64,000 bases of DNA from Spisula solida (lineage: Eukaryota > Mollusca > Bivalvia > Venerida > Mactridae), in contig OX365955.1 in the NCBI GenBank assembly GCA_947247005.1, forward strand, positions 2,986,001 to 3,050,000, in the 5' to 3' direction. The translations under genes and the position numbers were made by a program. Shown here one piece after another: positions 44,741 to 55,480 of this stretch (position 1 is the first letter of the stretch; each line of letters opens with the position of its first letter). Below the pieces are notes generated by a model. It was not told the origin of the DNA and ran no database searches. It saw only the letters and a list, made by a program, of their open reading frames with translations.

Positions 44741-46666
44741 CATACAATAGTTGATTCATCATCATCGGTTGAAGTATTATTTTGGAATACTGGATTTGGT
44801 GTTGTCGAAAGTCTGCCATGGTTCGTAGTAACGTGTTAGTTTGCTGATAGTCTCTACAGCTCAGAGTAACATGTTCTATTTGCTGATAGTCCGCCATGGT
44901 TCGGAGTGACTCGTTCGATCCCCGGTATTGACTGAAACACTTATTATTGGCAGATCTAATGCAGTATGTATTTGTAAACCCCTTATAAATAAAATATATT
45001 TCCCTACAGTGATCACGAAATAATAGCAAGAACAACTTAGTACCAGCCTCATTAATTATTACATATTACATTAAATTAGTATATCTTTGATTTATCAGCA
45101 ATAAAATAAATGATATTAACCCTCACATTGGACATAACTACTAAGCCTATATATTATTATTTTAATATAGACGATAACGATATATCAAGCATTCGTTCTA
45201 TAATTACTTCCCTTTGAATAGATACTCTCTACAAAGTATAATTTCAAATTTGCCTGAAATGAGATTTTCTACACAAAAATCTTACAGTTTTCCTAAGAAT
45301 ACAACATGTTTACAACTTGATAACAACCTGAAGTTGATTTAATTCATTTCCTACCATGCAAACCTAATATCAAAACCCAAATTCAATAAATAAAACGTAT
45401 CATGTACGCGTGTACGCTTCCCATATTTCTTAACGCGATAAACGTATACGGCTTGACACTATTAATGTAGTCGTTAATCACGTAAACATTAATTAGTAAC
45501 AAAACAATACTATGTTTTAACGCAAAAATATATGTGATGTCCATAAAAACAAAACATTATTTAATAATAATATCTACCCGGAATGATATAACACAATGCC
45601 ATGTGCTACACTTTCTAAACGCAAAAGCATTACCTGACTCTGTCTGAATGTATAATGAAGCTGCTAATCACAATTATATCATTTCAATTTGTTACATAAT
45701 AATATGCATCAACTTTGTTTAATCAACCCAGAACTAACATTGACCCTTATAACTGCTAACCTCAATTTTTTAACAATACATAACCCTACTACAGGTATAC
45801 TGACTGCAGTTGTCACAATTATAACGTAATAATCATAATCACAATGAACAAGACGCCTAATTACGTGCATGTAGTACTTGACTTTAGTCTTCTAACGCGA
45901 AACTAGTACTGCATAATCTATTAATGCTATCGTTAATCACAATATCAATTAGTAACTAATTGAATGTACTATTACGTTTCCCAACGCGCTAAATCACATA
46001 CTGATTAAATACATCAGCAGATTCCCAATATTACAACACATACTACACAAACTGTAACTCAGTGTATATTCACGTCTATATAATCATGGTTATTGCTAAA
46101 AAATAACCACATTTATTTTAGCGAGATCTGTGCAATAGTAATAGGTCCCTTCTTAACTCATTTCTAACCCAACGTTTTGAGTCCGGCTGATCCGGTCAAT
46201 ACAGAACTTTATTGCATTCGGTGACGTCACTTCGTCTTTCCTGTATGTATCTCCAAGGGCAAAGTTTACAATTTTTCCATGAGCGAGTCTTAAAATAATT
46301 ATCTGGTTTATATACTTATCCCGCATTTAATAATCAACATGAACATTCTAAATCAAAAGTATACGCGATATATGTTTATGTCGCGTCACCTCGAAAGTCG
46401 ACCAAACTTAGCTAAAATTTTACAACGCAGAAATAAAGTAATTTACTGTATGCTTGCCCGAGCATGATAAAATTATCATTGATAAACCCGATTATCATCA
46501 ATATACTACACAATCATTAATTATACGCTTATTTATATACTATCAATGATCCCTCCGGTGATATAACGGTAACAAGTCAAATACACAGACATTTATCTTA
46601 CTATCAACAATATCGTACAATCATACACACCATACAACAATATTTGTATACTACATTACTATTTAC

Positions 46667-46832
46667 AAATCACTTTAATTCTATTAGTATTTTTCTATTT
46701 TTCGCTTTTTAACTTTTATTTTTTTACCGCGCCGTCCGCTTGTATATTTACAAGTCACTTTAATTCTATTAGTATTTTTTCTATTTTTCGCTTTTTAACT
46801 TTTATTTTTTTACCGCGCCGTCCGCTTGTATT
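46667..46832. repeat. ~85-bp tandem duplication
   Basis: 'atttacaa(a/g)tcactttaattc', then 'ttttaccgcgccgtccgc', occurs twice in tandem with only one or two differences, within the region that replaces pol. Confidence 0.9.
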
Positions 46833-47328
46833 TATCGTTATTTAAACCATCAATTTCCTGTCATATTCTGCTAACTCCCAAAATGAAATACCCCATTAAT
46901 TCGAGTACATGTACATGTATCATTTTAATACCAAATATCTGGCTTTACAGAAATATATACGCTCTAATTCTCGTAATCCAAGATAGAACAAAGTTCAACA
47001 GAGCTATTTACTGTAAAATATCAACATATCTAAGACATAACACAAATTACTTCCCACATCTTAAATGTCTGGTTTACACAACCATTTATCAACATTTACA
47101 AAATCGTCATTACTTTTTAATGACTCAATATAAATCTTGTCTGTCTATGTCGCCCATTTTACTACACGTGTACATTTTTACATGATACATGAACTTGAAC
47201 TACCCTTAATTTTTTTAATGAATATCTATGATAACATCCCTTCTAGTCAAATGTATTCCCAAACAATTATTTCCAAACATCATGACCGCGTTTACCTCCT
47301 TAAAAATACACATTTCGTTCCTATGTCA

Positions 47329-47580
47329 TTACTTTTGCCATCTGTCTTCTACTAGATTAACAAATGATTTTCCTGCTTTTAAACAGCCTAAATCAAAATA
47401 AATCCTTACATCATGGTGCTTTAACCAATCGCGCCCTAAAATAATATTCCTATTTATATTTTCAACAACATAAAATGGGTGACTCATTTCAGTATTCCCA
47501 ATTTTAAATGCTAGGTTTACACAACCATCTACATTTAATGAACCACCATTTACTGATTGAAGATAAATCTTACTTATCAT
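47329..47580 (-). pseudogene. Retroelement aspartic protease, C-terminal part
   Basis: The frame is 83 residues. 'NRNIILGRDWLKHHDVRIYF' is the I-L-G-x-D-W-L flap-to-helix region of retropepsins. The catalytic D-S-G triplet ('LVDSGAEVSLIS') sits in the gag frame just upstream (about 47660). The two frames overlap at 47570-47580 with a frame change. Whether this is a programmed frameshift or a mutation cannot be told. No RT follows. Confidence 0.78.
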
Positions 47581-48580
47581 CTTTAATTTCTGCCTTTTGT
47601 CTTAAGGTTCTAAATATCCTTCTACTTATCAATGAAACTTCAGCGCCTGAATCTACTAATGCTTTGTATTTATTATTTTGCATATTTAGTATACATGAAT
47701 CTGGGTTTCCCGCAATTGCTATATTGAATGTTCTTGAATTAAACGATTTCTGATTACTAACATGATTAAATATTTTCTTGTGTGAAAATCTATTGAAATT
47801 TTGTCTACTACGAATATTATCCATCTTACAGTAATTTGAATATTGCCTATTTTGATAATACGTTGGTTTATGTGGGTTTTGAACTACCGCGTTTATGTAT
47901 TTATCTCTATTTTGATATTTATGATTGAACGGTTTAAAATTTCTTAACCTAAGTCTAGCCCTAATATTTTGTTCTTGTATTGCAATATTTACTGCTTGAT
48001 CTAATGTCTGGGGATTTTGCCTAAGTAATTGAATTTTAATAGACTCATTTAACAATCCATCGGTGAAAAAATCAATTAGCTGTCTAATTACTAATCTATG
48101 ATATTGGCTTAAATCTTGACCATCATATGCAGTTTTTGCTAAATCAATTAATTTTTGATAATAAATTTGTACACTTTCATTTGGTCTTTGTTTAAATTCA
48201 CTTAACAAGCGCAATGCATGATGAGAATCTGTTATTTCCGAAAATCTAACTTTTAATTCACCTAATAATTCTGCCCATGTACACTGCGGATCATCATTTA
48301 AATACCCCTGAATAAAATTTGATACAATCCCTCTAGAAGTATGGAAACAAATCGTTTTCTTGCCATCATCATTTAAATTGTTAATAAAAGCATATTTTTC
48401 TAATGAATTTATCCAAAATTTAAATTCTCTATTATTTTCCCCATCAAATTCTGGTACTATTTTGTTCAATTTATTACTTAGCGATGCACAATAATTTCCC
48501 AATTGATCTGATAAATTTTTAATAGTTCTACATATGTTTTGATCTGCCATTTTTAAGCGTACAGAAAATAACCAAGTCAC
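47570..48580 (-). CDS. Retrotransposon gag with start of protease
   Basis: The frame is 336 residues, and the ATG at 48580 lies 124 bp inside the 5' LTR. Residues about 45-200 are a retrotransposon capsid-like region ('EFDGENNREFKFWINSLEKY', 'WAELLGELKVRF', 'LLSEFKQRPNESVQIYYQKL', 'FFTDGLL'). Residues 215-290 are rich in Asn, Tyr, Arg and Lys and probably bind RNA; the usual C-x2-C-x4-H-x4-C zinc knuckle is absent. Near 308 comes the protease D-S-G. The long intact frame contrasts with the decayed retroelements elsewhere in the window. It would package element RNA. It is out of frame with the protease end. Confidence 0.88.
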   Translation of the reverse strand: MTWLFSVRLKMADQNICRTIKNLSDQLGNYCASLSNKLNKIVPEFDGENNREFKFWINSLEKYAFINNLNDDGKKTICFHTSRGIVSNFIQGYLNDDPQCTWAELLGELKVRFSEITDSHHALRLLSEFKQRPNESVQIYYQKLIDLAKTAYDGQDLSQYHRLVIRQLIDFFTDGLLNESIKIQLLRQNPQTLDQAVNIAIQEQNIRARLRLRNFKPFNHKYQNRDKYINAVVQNPHKPTYYQNRQYSNYCKMDNIRSRQNFNRFSHKKIFNHVSNQKSFNSRTFNIAIAGNPDSCILNMQNNKYKALVDSGAEVSLISRRIFRTLRQKAEIKDDK

Positions 48581-48704
48581 TCACATGTACTCCGAGGTTC
48601 CAATCTTTCGTCAGGATATACGGCTATCAAGTGCTGTCCAGTACGTTTCCTGTAGCTTCTCCGTTGAACTTATACTCAAAATCTCTGGTCACGACTCCAT
48701 TAAT

Positions 48705-49156
48705 TGTTACGTAGTCCTTATGATTTGGTAAATGACGTAACTCGTAGTGTTCGTATAGTGGTTTTATTAGTTTGTTACACAGTTCATAACCATTGTATAG
48801 TACTTCTCAGGTTCACAGCATAAGTCAACTTTTCATATTCATAAACATACTGTCCAGGCTTACGGCCCAGGCTACTCGCTTGGTTCGGCCCGCACCAACT
48901 GGTCTCTCTCGACTCTACTTCTCAACTCTCTAACTTAACTCCGACTGCCTGACTGAACTCCCCACTCACATGGTATTGACCAACCAGACATATATTAAAT
49001 TCACACTTCCTTATGATACTGACAACCTGTCTGGTGTTAGTCTATATTCACTTATAACTGTCAGTTATAGTGTAACCTATATTTATTCAAAGTCAATATG
49101 ATGGTTCACTGAAATTAATATTATATAATTAGCTATTCCTTGATCATTACATTACA
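48705..49156 (-). repeat. 5' LTR of the gag-bearing element
   Basis: 452 bp, partner of 43531-43983. On the minus strand it is followed by 'attaatggagtcgtgacc'; a TGG five bases in could start a primer-binding site, but no matching tRNA end was recognised. Confidence 0.93.
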
Positions 49157-49387
49157 ATTGTATGTCGTGAATTATGAACAAACAAGAAAATCAGAACAGG
49201 TGGAAATGTATAAAACCTTCTTACGTACATGTAATTTGTAAGTAAGAATAAAGCTGAACACTGTATATTTAAACACCAAGTAAAGGTTTAATTGTACATA
49301 AACATGTATGTAATAAGACAGGTATAAAAAAGTGATTCGGTTACGGTTCAGAGTGTGTATCACCTTGTACTTAAAACTAAATAACGA

Positions 49388-49639
49388 CCCATGGTGGCGG
49401 CGGTGGCGGCGGTGGCGGTGGATATTTTTCAATGCTCTGCGGATACGCATGGGTAATTTTATTGTGTTTGCTTTTCTGATGTCTCAACATAACGTCTTTT
49501 CTTGAAAAAGGACATGCCGTGGAATACTTCAGAAAAGCAAACACAATAAAGTTACTCATTCGTATCCACAGAGCATTGAAGCATATAGATGACACCGCCG
49601 CAACCACCACCGCCGCCACCACCGCCGCCACCGCCGTCC
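49388..49639. mobile_element. Foldback element with GGC-rich ends and a probable 10-bp target duplication
   Basis: (GGT/GGC) runs at 49391-49421 face (CCG/CCA) runs at 49593-49638. Inside them 'caatgctctgcggatacgca' pairs with the reverse of the sequence near 49560-49580, and 'attgtgtttgcttttctga' with 49531-49549. It is flanked by TAAATAACGA (49378-49387) and TAAATATCGA (49640-49649), one mismatch. Both ORFs at 49172-49655 cross it and translate the GGC run into proline or alanine; they are not genes. Confidence 0.68.
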
Positions 49640-49649
49640 TAAATATCGA

Positions 49650-50165
49650 AATCAATTAACGTCTGTTTGTTTGAGACAGTCCTAAGTTAATGGACATTCG
49701 TTTATTTTCCTGCCAGATTGGCCAATGACCTTCTTCAAAGGAAGAGACAGGTGTATAATACAATGAATCCAGGTGCAATACTCAAGCTTTTTTCGAATAA
49801 CCTCCTTGGCTCTTTAACGTGACCGATGTACAGTACCAGTACACGCGAGTCTAGCCCTAGGTTGAGATATAATTTCTGTTTATAATACATTATTATGTTA
49901 CTCAGCTAAACAAATGCACAGTTGACCATGAAAGAGGTGTTCAAATGATTGTATATCACATTTTTATACAAATCATTTACATTGTATTCACGCCGTGATA
50001 TGTGGCCGAAAGGTTATGATGTCTGACTTGTAAAAAAAGGTCCAGCGTTCTTATCCCGGTCAAGGTACGTTTTTTTTAATTAAAAAAATCTAAATAAAAA
50101 AATTCAACTAATTTAATTGCTTGATATGTATCATAATCATTAACATTCTGATGTAAAAAATAATT
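49650..50165. other. Spacer with a tRNA-like SINE head
   Basis: Around 49994-50065, 'gtggccgaaaggttatgatg' followed by 'tgacttgt' and 'ttatcccggtcaagg' resembles the D-arm, anticodon and T-arm regions of a degraded Ser/Leu-type tRNA, then a T-run. A SINE fragment is likely; a functional tRNA is not. The rest holds nothing recognised. Confidence 0.4.
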
Positions 50166-50169
50166 AACT

Positions 50170-51455
50170 ACTCATTAACAAATAACTAAACACTACTACC
50201 CAAACACTACTAACTGAACATTACTAACCAAACACTACTTACTGAACACTACTAACCAAACACTACTCACTGAACATTACTAACCAAACACTACTAACCA
50301 AACATTACTAACCAAACACTACTAACTGAACGTTACGAACCAAACACTACTCACTGAACACTACTAACCAAACACTACTCACTGAACATTACTAACCAAA
50401 CACTACTCACTGAACATTACGAACCAAACACTACTCACTGAACACTACTAACCAAACACTACTCACTGAACATTACTAATCAAACACTACTCACTGAACA
50501 TTACTAACCAAACACTACTAACTAAACACTACTAACCAAACACTACTCACTGAACACTACAAACCAAACACTACTCACTGAACATTACTAACCAAACACT
50601 ACTAACTGAACATTACTAACCAAACACTACTCACTGAACATTACTAACCAAACACTACTCACTGAACACTACTCACTGAACAATACTAACCAAACACTAC
50701 TAACCAAACACTACTCACTGAACATTACTAACCAAACACTACTCACTGAACATTACTAACCAAACACTACTCGCTGAACATTACTTACCAAACACTACTC
50801 ACTGAACATTACTAACCAAACACTACTCACTGAACACTACTAACCCGAACACTACAAACAAACACTACTAACCAAACACTACTCACTGAACATTACTAAC
50901 CAAACACTACTCACTGAACATTACTAACCAAACACTACTCACTGAACATTACTAACCAAACACTACTCACTAAACATAACTAACCAAACACTACTCACTG
51001 AACATTACTAACCAAACACTACTAACTGAACCCTACTAACTGAACCCTACTAACTGAACACAACTCACTGAACACTACTTACTGAACACTACTCACGGAA
51101 CACTCCTCACTGAACACTACTCACAGAACACTACTCACAGAACACTACTCACAGAACACTACTCACTGAACACTACTCACACAACACTACTCACTGAACA
51201 CTACTCACAGAACACTACTCACATAACACTACTCACTGAACACTTCTTACAGAACACTACTCACAGAACACTTCTCACTGAACATTACTCACTGAACACT
51301 ACTCACTGAACACTATCACTGAACACTACTCACTGAACACTATCATTGAACACTACTCACTGAACACTATCACTGAACACTATCACTGAACACTACTCAC
51401 TGAACACTATCACTGAACACTACTCACTGAACACTACTCACTGAACACTATCACT
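50170..51455. repeat. Minisatellite of 14-bp units in 28-bp dimers, about 1.3 kb
   Basis: Up to about 51040 two half-units alternate, 'cactactcactgaa' and 'cattactaaccaaa' (28-bp period). From about 51060 only the first type continues ('cactactcacagaa' variants). From about 51305 a 13-bp form ('cactatcactgaa') appears. Three homogenised zones lie within one array. No G on one strand apart from 'tga'; no ORF. Confidence 0.95.
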
Positions 51456-51794
51456 GACTCTCGTTAACAAAATAATCTTTGATGATATTGGAGTATATTT
51501 TGTGTATTAGATAACAGAGGCCAGTTTTCACTCATGGTGTTGGTGTCGAACCTTAACATGGTGTACAGGTATGTTTCAAACCGAAACAAGCTACACAAGC
51601 AGTCGTTATGTTTGTTCTGCACGACGAAGCATAGTAACTGTCAACAAGGAAGTACAATGCTTTGTTGACTAACCAACGGGTTTCGTAGAAATCGTCACAA
51701 AACTTACAGCAACGGTGGGCGTCTCAAAAAGTGAGTTTTATTTTAAAGAAATGTCTTTTTGATCTTTATTTATCTTATTAGACTTAAGCATATT
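51456..51794. other. Unique spacer
   Basis: No gene or repeat recognised. Confidence 0.45.
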
Positions 51795-52046
51795 TGAAAT
51801 CTGCATCTCATCGCGCTTCTTATGAGCCCATTTTCATGAAAATCGGAACTGGTCATCTTGACTTAACTGAAGGTTTAAAAGCTTGATTTCCATAAATAAA
51901 AAGTAGTTTTCAGACAGGTTTTTCTTGTTTTCTCAAAATATTGATTTGTACTTACGACCTTCTAATTCTAAGCAAGGTATATAGTGGCTTTCTACCATAG
52001 TTTTAGTAAAAAGTCACAATATGTATGCTACCAATATAACGGACTC
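51795..52046. repeat. Dispersed repeat shared with intron 1 of the host gene
   Basis: About 250 bp aligned with 62180-62428: 'cgcttcttatga', 'catgaaaatcgga', 'acttacgaccttctaattc' and 'caatataacggactc' in order. Here a SINE follows at once; in the intron copy no SINE is present. Confidence 0.8.
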
Positions 52047-52285
52047 GCTAGCATCTTTAAGGAAATACGTCTGATTCGAGTGCGGGCGATCCCGGGCTCG
52101 ATCACAGGCCGCGTTATACCAAAGACGAAATGAAAATGGTACATGTACCAGTTATTCCTTTGCTAGACGCTCGGCATAAATTAAAACTGGTTTCTCTTCT
52201 CTCATATTCTCGTTCCGATGGGTAACACCAGGATTGCGGTGTCTAGCGTGATTAAAATAGGTTAGAAAAACTTTTTCACAATCGA
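52047..52285 (+). mobile_element. tRNA-derived SINE, second copy
   Basis: 'gattcgagtgcgggcgatc', a B-box-like 'gggctcgatcac', 'gcgttataccaaagacg' and 'gctagacgctcggcataaa' follow the same order as in 5328-5575, ending with 'cacaatcgacct' in both. The A box is poor. Confidence 0.7.
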
Positions 52286-52616
52286 CCTAAAAATTGATTT
52301 AAATTAAACTTTTAGTTAAAAGTTAAAATATTTGGCCACTTTGCCTTGTTGAGAAACTGTATTTATTTTGTATCTGCCCTTGTGCAGCATTATTCACTCC
52401 GTCATTGAGATAAGTTATCGATATAATTGGTTAATAATAATGCAAACTGATTACACAGAATATATTAAACTTGTTTATGATTTAATGTTACAATATCTTG
52501 ATTTATGTCCAAAAAAGATATCTTTTAAGATATAAATTAAACGTATACATTGTACTTGATAAACTTGAGTCGGAAATACTAAATTATATTGTTAACTGAG
52601 ACTAATTGGTTAATTG
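52286..52616. other. Non-coding AT-rich spacer
   Basis: Nothing recognised. Confidence 0.5.
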
Positions 52617-52912
52617 AATGAATGAATGAATGAATGAATGAATGAATGAATGAATGAATGAATGAATGAATGAATCAATCAATCAATCAATGAATCAATG
52701 AATCAATGAATCAATGAATCAATGAATCAATGAATCAATGAATCAATGAATGAATCAATGAATCAATGAATGAATCAATGAATGAATCAATGAATGAATC
52801 AATGAATCAATGAATCAATGAATCAATGAATCAATCAATGAATCAATCAATGAATCAATGAATCAATGAATCAATCAATGAATCAATGAATGAATGAATG
52901 AATGAATGAATG
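52617..52912. repeat. Tetranucleotide microsatellite (GAAT)n/(CAAT)n, about 300 bp
   Basis: GAAT repeats pure at both ends, with a middle in which GAAT and CAAT alternate in regular patterns ('gaatcaat' dimers). Confidence 0.97.
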
Positions 52913-53311
52913 ATTATTATAGATGAGTGTCTGTCTGGTGTTATTTCAATTTTAAACATAAACGGTTATACATTGGTACACGTTATAATTGATGTTTCTT
53001 GTTTTGTGTTGTTAATATATGTACTTTTTAATTATTGAAGGCCTTAATAAATAAGATATGTATTGTTCTATCATATATATGTCTTAACATGGTACCTTCA
53101 GAAAATAAAGATTTTATTATCATTATTATTATGATAATTATATACATGTATGTACGTGAGGTGTTAAAGAATAAAGATAGCTTCAACATGTAATGTCGTC
53201 AGTGCTGATAAACCCAGCCTATTTTAAAAGTTCGTGCTGCTTTCTAGCCTCAGTGACCGCAGAACTGTTTGTTTGATATTTTGGTAAAGTAAACAGATAA
53301 GGTCAGTATTG
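52913..53311. other. Non-coding AT-rich spacer
   Basis: Nothing recognised apart from a short ATT run near 53115-53135. Confidence 0.5.
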
Positions 53312-53524
53312 TACTAAAAACATCACTGATAAATCGTGCACATCTGATAAATCCGGCCATCTTCGTAGAATAAACCAATTTACCCGCCTTCCTCATTATC
53401 CTGGGCACACTATAGTATTTACAATACTATAAATATAATGATAATGAGAAAGGCGGGAACATTTGGTATATTCCACAAAGGCGGATTAATCAGACGTGCA
53501 CGATTTATCTGTGATGTTTTAGTA
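53312..53524. mobile_element. Foldback MITE, about 213 bp
   Basis: The left arm 'tactaaaaacatcac', 'gataaatcgtgcac', 'ccgccttcctcattatc' is matched in reverse by 'gtgatgttttagta', 'gtgcacgatttatc', 'gataatgagaaaggcggg'. The arms are about 90 bp each around a loop at about 53402-53437, which has its own small palindrome ('atagtatt/aatactat'). No clear target duplication. Confidence 0.8.
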
Positions 53525-53930
53525 AAATTAACGTACAGGTTACATTTTCTCCATATGGTTACATGTTAAAACGGTCATATTGGTCAGTCTGCAATTTCGT
53601 ACTTGTGCTACGTTAATCAGTCGGTTTTGTGTCTACGAGTTTCCATGTATCTCTACTGTCATTCTTAAACTGTATTCACATGTGCATCTGATTTCAAGGT
53701 TTTTAAATGCAAGTTGCTAAAAGAGCATTTCCGGGAAATAACGCATTCAGCAATTTCTTTCTAGAATTCTTGGCTGAAAAGTAAAATTCTGAGTAAAATT
53801 ACCAAAGCAACTTAATGTGTTAACAATCAAAACACACCAAACTCATTGTTCTGTGTAGAAAGCTGTGAAGAAAGCTATAGGCTAACATGTAACCAATGGA
53901 GAAAATGTTTGATTTATATGCTTTTATTTA
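53525..53930. other. Non-coding spacer
   Basis: Nothing recognised. Confidence 0.5.
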
Positions 53931-54262
53931 TCCTCACCACTGACAATCCGTATGGGCGAGGCCCCTGAAAGAGGTTAGTCACTTTAGTTTTTGGGGGATA
54001 GTGCATGATACAGAAGATGCCCCAGTTCCAGAAGCATCCCTGGTTCTTTTACATGTCTGACACCGGTGTGCCTGATGTAAAGCATCATACACGTTCCTCG
54101 CTTAACGTCTTGTCCAAAGACTATTAGTAATTTTAGTTATGTAAGGTGGGAAACACTGAAAAGCATTTCTGTTTTTGATCCGGCTGGAGAAGGAATCGAA
54201 CCCACAACCTTCAGATCAGCATTCAGTAGCCCTTACCACTAGACCACTTGTCCACCTGGAGA
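53931..54262 (-). mobile_element. Probable tRNA-derived SINE, minus strand
   Basis: Reverse complement near 54262-54185: 'gtggtctagtggtaaggg' fits an A box and 'gtgggttcgattcc' is an exact B-box core, spaced as in a tRNA. A body of about 250 bp follows without a T-run. The anticodon arm does not pair well, so a tRNA-derived retroposon is preferred over a tRNA gene. It is unlike the other two SINEs. Confidence 0.55.
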
Positions 54263-55480
54263 AATGTAACATGTGCGTTTCATTATATGTACTCAGTGTT
54301 TTTTTCATCACGGATGATCGGCTTTCTTAATCACTCGGCCAAGGGGTCCAGTTCTTACAGTATTGTGCTAACTAGAACAAGTTTTTATCATATAAATACC
54401 GTGGTTTTCAAACAAATGAACAATGTTCTCGGTAACTATAGTTATGTGATAAAAAGAATCCACCACTCGTTGTCTTTGGAATCAACATTAAAATTTTCTT
54501 AAACTCGTCACGAAATCAAATTATTAAGCTCACCAAAGGCTCGCTTAATAACCTGTGTTTTCTAGACCTGGTCAAGAAATGTTGATCTCCAAAGACAACT
54601 CATGACGGATCCTATATATCTGGTTTGAAGCTACATGTATATAAACATATAAAAGTTCGGCAGGAGTAAATGTTTGAGAATAACTGCTCGTCAAATCAAT
54701 TCAATATTTACCATGCTATAACAAGGAAGAAAATAAGTGATGAAAAACCCATGGAGTCGAAATTTAACTTCCGGAAACATGTCATACTATGACTGAATTT
54801 ATCGCTGGATGGTAAATGAAATTCACCGCCAGTTTTTTTTGTCGTTTTATTCGATGAAACGTAGCCGATAATGACAGGTCATTATTACGTTAAACCGCTT
54901 GTGTAATTGACTCATTTACAATGTGTTATGTTAATACAATCAGTGTATTGAAAGGAACGAATTAAAATTAAACATAATTCTCCGAATTTCTCGAACAAAT
55001 CTGAATTTGTTCGAGTAAAATACTCTTTTAAAACATTTTAGGTTGAGAAAACATTAACTTTGTCCTCGGTTCCCCTTGTCTACATAATAGGGCTACTGCT
55101 ATGACGAAGCTTGTTAAGCTGCAAGTTAATCAATATGACCTACAGCGAATAATATAACATAGCGGGCTATATACTTATTACACTATTGATTATATGATTA
55201 TCATTTTAATTTCAGTACATCTATTACATCTATTAATTATACGATGATTGAATGGTGACGAACGAAATAAAATACATTTAAAATTTGGACTGCCCCGTAG
55301 CGCGCTAACTTTCTTAACATATCTTAACTACGCAATATTACAATCCGTATGATGTTTGACTCATTTTGGGAACCTGCGTTTGTAATACGATACTTTAAAA
55401 TTAAAAGGGCGATAACTGCTTTGGTCTTCTTAAATGGATCTTATACCAAATTAGTCGGTCTGTCCAAACACCATCAAGCA
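54263..55480. other. Non-coding DNA upstream of the 38-bp satellite
   Basis: No supported gene. The ORF at 54248-54502 has no recognised domain. The ORF starting at 55349 gains its length only by running into the satellite. Confidence 0.5.

Larger units (their letters stand above)
43531..49156 (-). mobile_element. LTR retrotransposon with gag and protease but no pol (5.6 kb)
   Basis: Direct LTRs lie at 43531-43983 and 48705-49156. The element runs on the minus strand: 5' LTR at the right, gag ATG at 48580, protease at about 47660-47329, then about 3.3 kb of AT-rich DNA with no reverse transcriptase, RNase H or integrase, a purine tract, and the 3' LTR. Gag and the D-S-G protease are of the Ty3/Gypsy-like sort by pattern. 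No target duplication could be identified. Size and layout suit a non-autonomous derivative that needs another element's pol. Confidence 0.87.

Noticed and set aside
44625..45035. 136-codon minus ORF with repeated 'TMADYQQ' as an extra retroelement gene
   Set aside because: It overlaps a ~130-bp tandem repeat and has no retroelement motif; the phrase similarity to 35430-35450 is kept only as a hint that the two LTR interiors are related.
47570..47580. Programmed ribosomal frameshift between gag and protease
   Set aside because: No convincing slippery heptamer was seen at the overlap; a plain mutation fits equally well, so no regulatory site is claimed.
49172..49655. Two 92-residue ORFs with poly-proline or alanine/valine runs
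   Set aside because: They read through the GGC-capped foldback element on the strand opposite each run; no conservation or context.
54180..54262. Functional tRNA gene on the minus strand
   Set aside because: A and B boxes are good, but the acceptor and anticodon stems do not pair, and related-type SINE body sequence follows; kept as a probable SINE.
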